Positions 1 to 4,708 of a DNA stretch of 6,249 bases are shown here, in pieces. This DNA is from an uncultured Spirochaetaceae bacterium (GTDB lineage: Bacteria; Spirochaetota; Spirochaetia; Treponematales; Treponemataceae). The position numbers were made by a program, and so were the translations under genes. The notes beneath the pieces are model-generated. The model did no database searches. It saw only the letters and a program-made list of their open reading frames with translations, and was not told where the DNA came from. Numbering within the stretch: the first letter of the stretch is position 1; every line of letters begins with the position of its first letter. The stretch is taken from positions 1 through 6,249 of the forward strand of contig CACYBG010000260.1 of NCBI GenBank assembly GCA_902772605.1, in the 5' to 3' direction.

Positions 1-216
1 AAGGTCGGGAACCATTTTTACAGGCTCCCCGTCCACGCACAAAATGTCATGCCTTGTATCGACCAGAGTTCCGGCATCGACTATGCGTTTGCCATTTAGA
101 GTGACGTTTTTGTTTTTCAGCATCTTGCGGACTGTCCTAAAACAGTGCATCCCATGCCGGACAAAAAGCTGGTCCACGCGCAGACAATAGGGCCGTTTTT
201 GATTTTCGAAATCCAT
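1..216 (-). CDS. RsuA-family 16S/23S rRNA pseudouridine synthase, N-terminal S4 domain only (partial)
   Basis: The first 72 codons of a minus-strand gene start at an ATG at 216-214 and run off the left edge. Residues about 13-66 form an S4 RNA-binding domain: LRVDQLFVRHG, then a basic helix with RTVRKMLKNKNVTLNGKRI, then D-x-G-T-x-V-D and VDGEPV. The VTLNGK and DGEPV signatures are typical of the S4 domain at the front of RsuA/RluB/RluE-type enzymes, which convert a specific uridine of rRNA to pseudouridine in the cytoplasm. The catalytic domain with its key Asp lies outside the window, so other S4 proteins remain possible. The ATG is fixed by in-frame stops just upstream on the minus strand. 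No clear Shine-Dalgarno sequence precedes it. A weak -10-like box (TAACAT at 223-228) ends 6 nt before the ATG. The gene diverges from mtnN, and a minus-strand terminator lies about 110 nt upstream of its start. Confidence 0.75.
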   Translation of the reverse strand, partial: MDFENQKRPYCLRVDQLFVRHGMHCFRTVRKMLKNKNVTLNGKRIVDAGTLVDTRHDILCVDGEPVKMVPDL

Positions 217-222
217 AAATAA

Positions 223-251
223 ATGTTACCATAGTTAAAGGATTTTCAAAA
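223..251 (-). promoter_or_regulatory. Weak candidate promoter for the pseudouridine synthase gene
   Basis: Read on the minus strand, an extended -10-like TGG-TAACAT (box at 223-228) ends 6 nt before the ATG at 216. A poor -35 (TTTTGA at 246-251, 17 nt spacer) precedes it; the better-looking TTGAAA at 244-249 gives only a 15 nt spacer. If used, transcription would begin almost at the ATG, as inferred for four other genes here. The gene could instead be read from the stronger minus-strand promoter at 406-434 through a terminator. Confidence 0.3.
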
Positions 252-289
252 GACCGTTATGAAATGTATTTGTTTGCAGGATTTTCAAA
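239..289. repeat. Two 12-bp direct repeats upstream of the pseudouridine synthase gene
   Basis: AGGATTTTCAAA occurs at 239-250 and again at 278-289, 39 bp apart. The copies lie upstream of the minus-strand gene, and the right half of each resembles a -35 box (TTGAAA) on that strand. They could be operator half-sites or decayed tandem promoters. The rest of 252-324 is AT-rich with no gene. Confidence 0.4.
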
Positions 290-324
290 GCGTTAATTTT
301 CATTATTCGTGTAGATTTCGCGGT

Positions 325-374
325 AAAAAAAATTAGACGGACCGTTCTAAGGAGGATAAATAACGGCCCGTCTA
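325..374 (-). terminator. Intrinsic terminator, minus strand, with no gene ending at it
   Basis: On the minus strand a 13-bp stem (374-362 pairing with 346-334) closes a 15-nt loop and is followed by A and then eight T (333-325). All pairs are Watson-Crick except one G-U. On the plus strand the same position is an A-C mismatch and no T-tract follows, so the structure is built for minus-strand transcripts. It lies between two divergent genes, where a gene-end terminator would not be expected. Confidence 0.7.
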
Positions 375-399
375 TTAAGAATTGTTTATTCTTGCTGCT
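325..399 (-). ncRNA. Predicted ~75-nt small RNA (or attenuated leader) with an anti-Shine-Dalgarno loop
   Basis: A minus-strand transcript starting about 7 nt after the -10 box at 406-411 would run from about 399 to the T-tract at 332-325. It holds two hairpins and almost nothing else. The first has a 6-bp stem pairing 393-388 with 382-377 (AAGAAT/ATTCTT, 5-nt loop). The second is the 13-bp terminator stem (374-362 with 346-334). The 15-nt terminator loop, rc of 347-361, contains CCUCCUU, the core of the 16S rRNA anti-Shine-Dalgarno sequence. No ORF fits. Because the neighbouring gene on this strand starts downstream at 216 and none ends here, the unit is either a free-standing sRNA or a terminated leader of the pseudouridine synthase gene. 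I do not recognise it as a known RNA family. Confidence 0.5.
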
Positions 400-410
400 A
401 GTGATAATAT
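382..410 (+). promoter_or_regulatory. Candidate mtnN promoter, extended -10
   Basis: TTGTTT (382-387), a 17-nt spacer and TAATAT (405-410) carry an upstream TG at 402-403, giving an extended -10. The start would be near 417, with a leader of about 95 nt before mtnN. Its -10 overlaps the minus-strand -10 at 406-411, so the two polymerases would compete for the same DNA. Confidence 0.45.
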
Positions 411-434
411 ATTCCTTTAGAAAAAAATTGTCAA
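406..434 (-). promoter_or_regulatory. Near-consensus sigma70 promoter for the predicted small RNA or leader
   Basis: On the minus strand TTGACA (434-429) and TATATT (411-406) are separated by exactly 17 nt. This is one of the best promoters in the window. The predicted start is near 399. No minus-strand coding region begins within about 180 nt downstream, which is why a non-coding product or regulated leader is inferred. It overlaps both candidate mtnN promoters on the other strand. Confidence 0.65.
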
Positions 435-457
435 CAAATTCTAGGAAAATTTATAGA
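428..457 (+). promoter_or_regulatory. Second candidate mtnN promoter sharing its -35 with the minus-strand promoter
   Basis: TTGTCA (428-433), an 18-nt spacer and TATAGA (452-457) would start transcription near 464. The 7-bp TTGTCAA at 428-434 reads as a -35 on both strands, so this promoter would be back to back with the minus-strand one. I cannot tell from sequence which mtnN promoter is used. Confidence 0.35.
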
Positions 458-510
458 TTTCTTTTGAAATTTATTGAAAATTACGCATTTAATCGCAAGG
501 AGTACATGAC

Positions 511-1218
511 ATGTTGATAAAAATCGGAATAATCGGCGCAATGGACGTTGAAGTGGGACTTTTGAAGGCAAAACTCGAATCTGCACAGACAAAAGAAGCA
601 GGCGGATTGACTTTTGTAGAGGGACTTCTGAACAAAATTCCCGTCGTAATCGTAAAATCGGGGGTCGGAAAGGTAAATGCCGCACTCTGTACGCAAAGGC
701 TGATTCTGCAGATGGGTGTAACGCACATCATCAACACCGGAATCGCAGGCGCAATGGCAAAAGGTCTCAGGGTCCTTGATTTCGTCATATCAACCGATGC
801 ACTCTATCACGACATGGATGCAACCGGTTTCGGATACAAAATCACCGAAATTCCCCAGATGAAAACCTCGGCTTTCCCGGCAGACGGCAAGATGATTGAT
901 GCGGCAAAACAGGCTTTCGACTCACTCCCGGAAACAAAAGGCCACAAACTGATTGCCGGAAGGATTGCAACCGGAGATCAATTCATAAGCAATGCAGAAA
1001 TCAAGGCAAAAATCGCAAGGGACTGTTCCCCATCCTGCGTTGAAATGGAAGGTGCCGCAATCGCCCATGCCGCATATTTAAATTCAGTACCGTTCCTAAT
1101 CATCCGATGCATGTCCGACATGGCAGACGACAGCGGAGAAAGCACATACACGTTCAACGAGCAGTCCGCCGCAGAATTGAGTGCAAAACTGGTCGAAAAG
1201 ACGGTCACACTCATTTAA
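511..1218 (+). CDS. mtnN: 5'-methylthioadenosine/S-adenosylhomocysteine nucleosidase
   Basis: The 235-residue product matches the normal length of MtnN/Pfs and aligns throughout with the E. coli enzyme. Cytoplasmic MtnN removes adenine from methylthioadenosine, S-adenosylhomocysteine and 5'-deoxyadenosine, which relieves product inhibition of methyltransferases and radical-SAM enzymes and feeds methionine salvage and AI-2 formation. Visible landmarks are N-terminal KIGIIGAM with catalytic Glu14 (E. coli Glu12), SGVGKVNAA (50-58), NTGIAGA (75-81), YHDMDATGFGY (99-109), GDQFI (155-159), VEMEGAAIAH (177-186) with Glu180 (E. coli Glu174), and RCMSDMAD (199-206) with catalytic Asp203 (E. coli Asp197). 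All three catalytic residues are present. A strong AAGGAG at 497-502, 8 nt before the ATG, sets the start. No SAM or SAH riboswitch is apparent in the leader. It appears monocistronic. Confidence 0.95.
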   Translation: MLIKIGIIGAMDVEVGLLKAKLESAQTKEAGGLTFVEGLLNKIPVVIVKSGVGKVNAALCTQRLILQMGVTHIINTGIAGAMAKGLRVLDFVISTDALYHDMDATGFGYKITEIPQMKTSAFPADGKMIDAAKQAFDSLPETKGHKLIAGRIATGDQFISNAEIKAKIARDCSPSCVEMEGAAIAHAAYLNSVPFLIIRCMSDMADDSGESTYTFNEQSAAELSAKLVEKTVTLI

Positions 1219-1256
1219 CCCGATGATTTCGAGCTCTAAAATCCGACGAAATCTCC

Positions 1257-1322
1257 AAGGAACCGCTGATTAACACTATGCATTAATCAGTGTTTCCTTA
1301 ATACGAGCAGCATTAATCAGCT
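1257..1322 (+). other. Nested inverted repeats downstream of mtnN with two alternative pairings
   Basis: CTGATTAA (1266-1273) pairs with TTAATCAG (1283-1290); outside it AAGGAA (1257-1262) pairs with TTCCTT (1294-1299), with one mismatch, a C-G and a G-U between, giving about 16 bp with a 9-nt loop. GCTGATTAA (1265-1273) can instead pair with a second copy, TTAATCAGC, at 1314-1322. There is no T-tract, so this is at best a weak mtnN terminator, and it may be a small dispersed repeat or an mRNA 3'-end stabiliser. The rest of 1219-1391 contains only the promoter of the next gene. Confidence 0.5.
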
Positions 1323-1356
1323 GTCCAAAAAAAAGGAATTTTTAGAGATGTCCATA

Positions 1357-1385
1357 TGGAAAAAATCAAAATGATTTCGTATATT
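1357..1385 (+). promoter_or_regulatory. Candidate leaderless promoter for the TPR lipoprotein gene
   Basis: TATATT (1380-1385) ends 6 nt before the ATG at 1392. TGGAAA (1357-1362), 17 nt upstream, is a weak -35. A start 6-8 nt after the -10 would fall on or next to the A of the ATG. No Shine-Dalgarno sequence exists, and an in-frame TAA at 1386-1388 rules out an earlier start. Confidence 0.45.
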
Positions 1386-1391
1386 TAAACC

Positions 1392-2042
1392 ATGAAAACC
1401 AAAAGACTCATAAGCATTACAACGGTCCTTTTTTTGATGATTTCCACCCTCTTTTTTTCGTCCTGCGACATGAAAAAAGGCGACTATGCAATCCAGGAAG
1501 GGGCAGCAGCATTCCAGCGCAAGGAATTCGACAAGGCAATCGGGCTTTTCCAGATGGGGCTGTCCGTCGAATGTTCCATGTCCACTCCGACCGTATACAT
1601 AATGATTTCAAACTGCTATTCACAGAAAGGCGACTACGACAGTGCAATCGAGTGGCGCAACAAGGCTCTGGAGATTACGGAAGATTCGGAAAACTATCTG
1701 AACCTGGGAATGATTTACAGAATCAAGCAGGATGATGAGACCGCCGAAAAAATGTTCCGAAAGGCTTTGGATTTGGACCCGGACAGTGCACCGGCATACG
1801 CAAGTCTTGGAGCACTCTGCATAACCCACGACAGAATCGATGAAGCGCTCGCCCTGTTTGAAGAAGCGGAAGCCATAAATCCTCGTTCAGGAATCATTCA
1901 GGCTGATTTGGCAATCTGTTACGCACGCAAGGGTGATTTTGAAAAAGCGGACGAACACCTCGGACTGGCAGAAGACTACAAGGCGGAAAATCTTCCCCAG
2001 TTCAAGGCGGAAATCGAAAGTCTGAGGGCGAATCACCCCTGA
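1392..2042 (+). CDS. TPR-repeat lipoprotein of unknown partner
   Basis: The 216-residue product has a basic N-terminus (MKTKR), a hydrophobic stretch (6-22) and FFSSC with the candidate lipidated Cys25, a spirochaete-style lipobox lacking the usual Leu at -3. It is therefore probably an exported, membrane-anchored protein. The mature part is almost entirely five consecutive tetratricopeptide repeats, at about 31-64, 66-99, 100-133, 134-167 and 168-200, with typical positions such as YxxxGxxYxxxxxxxxAxxxFxxALxLxP (third and fourth are the best). A short tail (200-216) closes the superhelix. TPRs bind other proteins, and such lipoproteins often act as scaffolds in envelope assembly, but the partner cannot be named. 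The start is fixed by an in-frame stop just upstream; no Shine-Dalgarno is present. It seems to be transcribed alone. No convincing terminator follows. Confidence 0.8.
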   Translation: MKTKRLISITTVLFLMISTLFFSSCDMKKGDYAIQEGAAAFQRKEFDKAIGLFQMGLSVECSMSTPTVYIMISNCYSQKGDYDSAIEWRNKALEITEDSENYLNLGMIYRIKQDDETAEKMFRKALDLDPDSAPAYASLGALCITHDRIDEALALFEEAEAINPRSGIIQADLAICYARKGDFEKADEHLGLAEDYKAENLPQFKAEIESLRANHP

Positions 2043-2165
2043 CGCTCCCCCATCAACTGCTCTGTGGCGTTTCCAAAATTACAGTCGGCTGAATGACGAG
2101 TCGCATCAATCTCATGACAAAAACTCGAAATTGAACCAATTAATGCATATTAACGCATAAAAAAA

Positions 2166-2194
2166 TTTGCAAAATCGTTAAAATATCCTATAAT
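2166..2194 (+). promoter_or_regulatory. Leaderless promoter for the methyltransferase gene
   Basis: TTTGCA (2166-2171), a 17-nt spacer and a perfect TATAAT (2189-2194) stand 7 nt before the ATG at 2202. Transcription should begin at or within a base or so of the ATG, leaving no room for a Shine-Dalgarno sequence, and none is seen. The reading frame is open upstream to a TAA at 2151 but offers no ATG, GTG or TTG. The rest of 2043-2201 holds nothing else I can support. Confidence 0.7.
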
Positions 2195-2201
2195 CTGTAC
2201 T

Positions 2202-2930
2202 ATGGAAACCATTAAAAATGTCACAGAGTATTATGATGAATTGTACACTATTTCAAAAGAACAGCGAGATTTCTTTTCAGAATTAGCCTCCGAATATCCG
2301 ATCCCCGTGAAATTCCTTCGCGTCGGATGTGGAACAGGGCTTTTTGAACATCAACTCGCAAAAGACGGAGCCGATGTAACCGGCATAGAAGAATATCAGG
2401 AACTCATACACTCGGCAAATTTACGCCGCAGGACCCAGCTCATGTCCATCCACTATTTCCAGATGTCGGCATTGGATATGACGCACTTTCTGGGCAAGGG
2501 GTTCTACAACATCATCTCAAGTCTGGAAAACAGAATCGTATTCATGCATGACCAGACTTTAATCCGCAAGTTCTTTTTCGACACGCGAAAGATGATTAAC
2601 GAAAACGGCACGCTTGTAATTTCCCTCTATAATTACAACATGTTCAACGAAAAAAATCCGGAACTTCCTATCCGTGAAAGCATTCGAACGTCGATGCACT
2701 CGCAAATCAGCAGACAGCCGAATGAAGAATGGGTACTGAATCAATGGGTGGAAACAGGCAACGGAAAACTCATGCCCGTATACAAGAATGAAAAAATCTA
2801 TCCTTTGACAGCGGAAGAAATCGACCGTTATGCAAAAGAAGCCGGATACACCGACGTTAAATTCTATTCAAGCTACGACAAATCTCCGTTCACGGGAAAC
2901 GAAGAAAACGTCATTGCCGTAATCAAATGA
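2202..2930 (+). CDS. Class I SAM-dependent methyltransferase, substrate unknown
   Basis: The 242-residue product has the Rossmann-type methyltransferase layout. The SAM-binding motif I is FLRVGCGTGLFEHQLA (38-53). The end of strand 2 is ADVTGIEEY (57-65), with Glu63/Glu64 placed to bind the ribose hydroxyls. A motif-II-like stretch is FYNIISSLENRIVFM (101-115), and GTLVISLYNYNMF (136-148) resembles the strand 5 region, followed by a C-terminal beta-rich part ending in ENVIAVIK. Motif I lacks the acidic residue common before GCGTG (here LRVGCGTG). Such enzymes transfer a methyl group from SAM in the cytosol; the substrate-binding segment (about 150-200, including PNEEWVLNQWVETGNGK) gives no clue to me. 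MtnN two genes upstream recycles the SAH by-product, but no operon joins them. The gene is convergent with lrgAB, and its stop codon abuts the lrgAB terminator. Confidence 0.8.
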   Translation: METIKNVTEYYDELYTISKEQRDFFSELASEYPIPVKFLRVGCGTGLFEHQLAKDGADVTGIEEYQELIHSANLRRRTQLMSIHYFQMSALDMTHFLGKGFYNIISSLENRIVFMHDQTLIRKFFFDTRKMINENGTLVISLYNYNMFNEKNPELPIRESIRTSMHSQISRQPNEEWVLNQWVETGNGKLMPVYKNEKIYPLTAEEIDRYAKEAGYTDVKFYSSYDKSPFTGNEENVIAVIK

Positions 2931-2992
2931 AAAAAAAGGCTGTCGAAAAAATCATCACGCAGAAAACGTCAAGACGCAAACTTTCGACAGCC
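2930..2992 (-). terminator. Intrinsic terminator of lrgAB, overlapping the methyltransferase stop codon
   Basis: On the minus strand GGCTGTCGAAA (2992-2982) pairs with TTTCGACAGCC (2948-2938) in a perfect 11-bp stem, followed by eight T (2937-2930). The loop of 33 nt includes a small inner hairpin (CGTC/GACG). The last T pairs with the final A of the methyltransferase TGA. On the plus strand the stem is followed by CCACAC, not T, so termination should be directional, although the stem could still protect the methyltransferase mRNA end. Confidence 0.8.
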
Positions 2993-3055
2993 CCACACAT
3001 TATCGATTTTACAGATTCCAAAATCCGTTCAGAACGACTCTTTTCCAGGCAAATC

Positions 3056-3748
3056 CTAGATGAATTTTACGAAAACGGTTGATGCAATGACCGTCAAAAG
3101 TCCGGCAACCGCAATCGAAAGACTGCTCATCGCACCTTCGACTTCGCCAATCTCCATCGCCTTTGACGTTCCAAGCACATGCGAAGACGTTCCGATTGCA
3201 ACTCCCCTCGCCACGTCATTTTTGATGCGGAACAGATGACAAAGATGCTCGGCAAAAATGTTTCCCAGATTGCCGGTAATCACGATTGCAGCCATGGTTA
3301 TTGCAGGCACACCACCAAGCTCAGAACTCAAGCTCAAGCCGATTGCAGTGGTTACGCACTTCGGAAGCAGCGAAACATATTCGGTATGCCCGATTTTCAA
3401 AAGCAGACAGAATCCAAGCACGGAAACCAAATTCGCAAGCACGCCCGCAAGTATTCCGCCCAAAATCGCCTTCCAGTTCGACTTCAACTTTTCAAACTGC
3501 TCGTAAAGCGGAATCGCAAGACATATTGTCGCCGGAGTCAAAAAGAAATTCAAAACCTTCGTATTCGCCTGATAATCCTTAAGCTCCATCGGAAGAAAAA
3601 TCACGGCAGGAATCATGATTGCAATCGATATAATCATCCCGTTCAGGATTTTAAAATGAAACTTCTTTTTCAAAAAACATCCGAGCAGATACGAACCGAC
3701 CGTTATGAACACGCAGAAAAAAACCGAAGTCGTAAAAAATTCCTTCAT
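3056..3748 (-). CDS. lrgB: LrgB/CidB-family membrane protein
   Basis: The 230-residue product has the normal length of LrgB/CidB/YohK. Family blocks are clear: LNFFLTPATICLAIPLYEQ (66-84), SLLPKCVTTAIGLSLS (126-141) followed by ELGGVPAIT (143-151), GNLGN (159-163), and GVAIGTSSHVLGTSKAMEIG (182-201) then EVEGAMSSLSIAVAGL (202-217). About six to seven hydrophobic segments predict an inner-membrane protein. LrgB works with LrgA; older work treats the pair as holin/antiholin-like modulators of murein hydrolase activity, while more recent work on Bacillus and Streptococcus relatives supports pyruvate uptake. Which applies here is unknown, and no LytSR regulator lies in the window. The ATG at 3748 has GGAGG about 8 nt upstream and overlaps the lrgA stop by 4 bp (ATGA), indicating translational coupling. 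A longer reading frame extends upstream but only into lrgA. Confidence 0.93.
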   Translation of the reverse strand: MKEFFTTSVFFCVFITVGSYLLGCFLKKKFHFKILNGMIISIAIMIPAVIFLPMELKDYQANTKVLNFFLTPATICLAIPLYEQFEKLKSNWKAILGGILAGVLANLVSVLGFCLLLKIGHTEYVSLLPKCVTTAIGLSLSSELGGVPAITMAAIVITGNLGNIFAEHLCHLFRIKNDVARGVAIGTSSHVLGTSKAMEIGEVEGAMSSLSIAVAGLLTVIASTVFVKFI

Positions 3749-4122
3749 TTCTTTTCCTCCGCTTTCTTTGACTTTCGACCAAATAATTTGACCAAAGCCT
3801 GGGTCGCATGTCCCGATACGAAAAATACAAGCAAAAAAGAAACCGTCGTTATCAACAGAAACTGCCACCAATATTTCTGAAGCGTCGGAATCGTACCCAA
3901 AATCTCAACTCCCGGAGCGACAAAAAACACGGGCATTATCTCAATGAAAAAATGTCCGGTCTCCTTTACCGCCGACAGTTTTATCAATCCGGTTTTCAGA
4001 CAGACGAAAAGAATGACCATTCCATAAATGCCCGCAGGAATCGGCAATGGAATCAACGAATTCAAGACTTCCCCAATCACGGAAATCAAAATGATAATAC
4101 AGAACTGCTTTACGAATTTCAT
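3745..4122 (-). CDS. lrgA: LrgA/CidA-family holin-like membrane protein
   Basis: From the ATG at 4122 the product is 125 residues, typical of CidA/LrgA, with four hydrophobic segments (about 6-24, 30-46, 59-79, 86-104) and a basic tail (GRKSKKAEEKK). Hallmarks are LPIPAGIYGMVILF (26-39), matching the family's P-x-P-G-x-x-x-G-M block, and IMPVFFVAPGVEIL (62-75). It partners with LrgB in the cytoplasmic membrane. The frame is open upstream to a TTG at 4191, which would add 23 residues unlike the family. The consensus promoter at 4130-4158 lies inside that extension and its -10 is 7 nt before the ATG, so the short form is chosen. No Shine-Dalgarno precedes it, which predicts a leaderless mRNA. 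It is the first gene of lrgA-lrgB and divergent from nfeD. Confidence 0.9.
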   Translation of the reverse strand: MKFVKQFCIIILISVIGEVLNSLIPLPIPAGIYGMVILFVCLKTGLIKLSAVKETGHFFIEIMPVFFVAPGVEILGTIPTLQKYWWQFLLITTVSFLLVFFVSGHATQALVKLFGRKSKKAEEKK

Positions 4123-4129
4123 AGCAAGC

Positions 4130-4158
4130 AGAATATTTAACATCATGCTCTTTGTCAA
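4130..4158 (-). promoter_or_regulatory. Leaderless promoter of lrgAB
   Basis: On the minus strand a perfect TTGACA (4158-4153), a 17-nt spacer and TATTCT (4135-4130) stand 7 nt before the ATG at 4122, so the transcript should start at about the ATG. It shares the 133-bp divergent region with the nfeD promoter. Confidence 0.7.
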
Positions 4159-4220
4159 ATGGAACGTTTCCAGATTTTCATAAAATCCCAAATCAACCGT
4201 AATGGATTTCAGAGCTTCCC

Positions 4221-4248
4221 TTTACAAATCATAAAAATACCTTATAAT
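4221..4248 (+). promoter_or_regulatory. Leaderless promoter of the nfeD-SPFH operon
   Basis: TTTACA (4221-4226), a 16-nt spacer and a perfect TATAAT (4243-4248) end 7 nt before the ATG at 4256. An in-frame TAA at 4250-4252 blocks any upstream start. No Shine-Dalgarno sequence is present. Confidence 0.7.
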
Positions 4249-4255
4249 TTAAAAC

Positions 4256-4699
4256 ATGTTCAATTTATCGATGATGCCATGGATTTGGTTGGGTTTAACG
4301 GTTATATTGATTGTCATTGAATGTCTGACCAGCGGTCTTACAACGATATGGTTTGCAGCAGGTTCTTTCCTGATGATTTTCGCCGCAATCATAAAATGTC
4401 CGCTCTGGCTGCAGATTGTACTTTTCGCAGTAATCTCCATGCTGCTTTTGATTTTTACACGTCCAATCCTAAAGAAGAAACTGTCCTCAAAAAAAATACG
4501 TATGAATTCGGACGCAATCATCGGTGAAAAAGCCGTCGTAACCCAAGCAGTATCGGAAATGCAAAAGGGTACAATCAAAATCAACGGACTGGAATGGACT
4601 GCCGCTACGGAAGAAAACCAAACGTTCAACGCAGGCGACATCTGTACGGTCAAAGAAATAAAAGGGGCAACGGCTTTCATTGTCCCATTCAAAAAATAG
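4256..4699 (+). CDS. NfeD-family membrane protein (short form), partner of the SPFH protein
   Basis: The 147-residue product has hydrophobic segments at about 9-28, 32-46 and 51-68, then TRPILKKKL (68-76), and a soluble C-terminal OB-fold domain (about 85-145): GEKAVVTQAV, GTIKINGLEWTA (105-116) and the GDICTVKEIKGATAFIVP block (127-144). This is the layout of short NfeD proteins (YbbK/NfeD1b type), which lack the ClpP-like protease domain. They are nearly always encoded beside a stomatin/paraslipin gene, as here, and are thought to act with it in membrane microdomains. The stop TAG is embedded in the Shine-Dalgarno sequence of the next gene. The ATG is 7 nt after the -10 box. A start at Met6 or Met7 is possible but also lacks a ribosome-binding site. 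Confidence 0.88.
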   Translation: MFNLSMMPWIWLGLTVILIVIECLTSGLTTIWFAAGSFLMIFAAIIKCPLWLQIVLFAVISMLLLIFTRPILKKKLSSKKIRMNSDAIIGEKAVVTQAVSEMQKGTIKINGLEWTAATEENQTFNAGDICTVKEIKGATAFIVPFKK

Positions 4700-4708
4700 G
4701 AGGCATAT

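Noticed and set aside
347..361. Plus-strand AAGGAGGA in the hairpin loop as a ribosome-binding site
   Set aside because: No start codon lies at a usable distance downstream and no plus-strand promoter precedes it. It is better explained as the complement of the minus-strand loop.
417..510. SAM or SAH riboswitch in the mtnN leader
   Set aside because: The leader is short, AT-rich and lacks the conserved helices and an expression platform.
1356..1388. Ten-codon ORF MEKIKMISYI upstream of the TPR gene
   Set aside because: No Shine-Dalgarno or promoter fits it; it overlaps the predicted promoter of the next gene.
2139..2149. 11-bp inverted copy of 1277-1287 flanking the TPR gene
   Set aside because: A short AT-rich match of this size is expected by chance in a window this long.
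3179..3880. 233-codon plus-strand reading frame opposite lrgB/lrgA
   Set aside because: Its product is rich in R, K, H, Q and N with no recognisable family, while the minus strand encodes clear LrgB/LrgA motifs. It is an antisense shadow.
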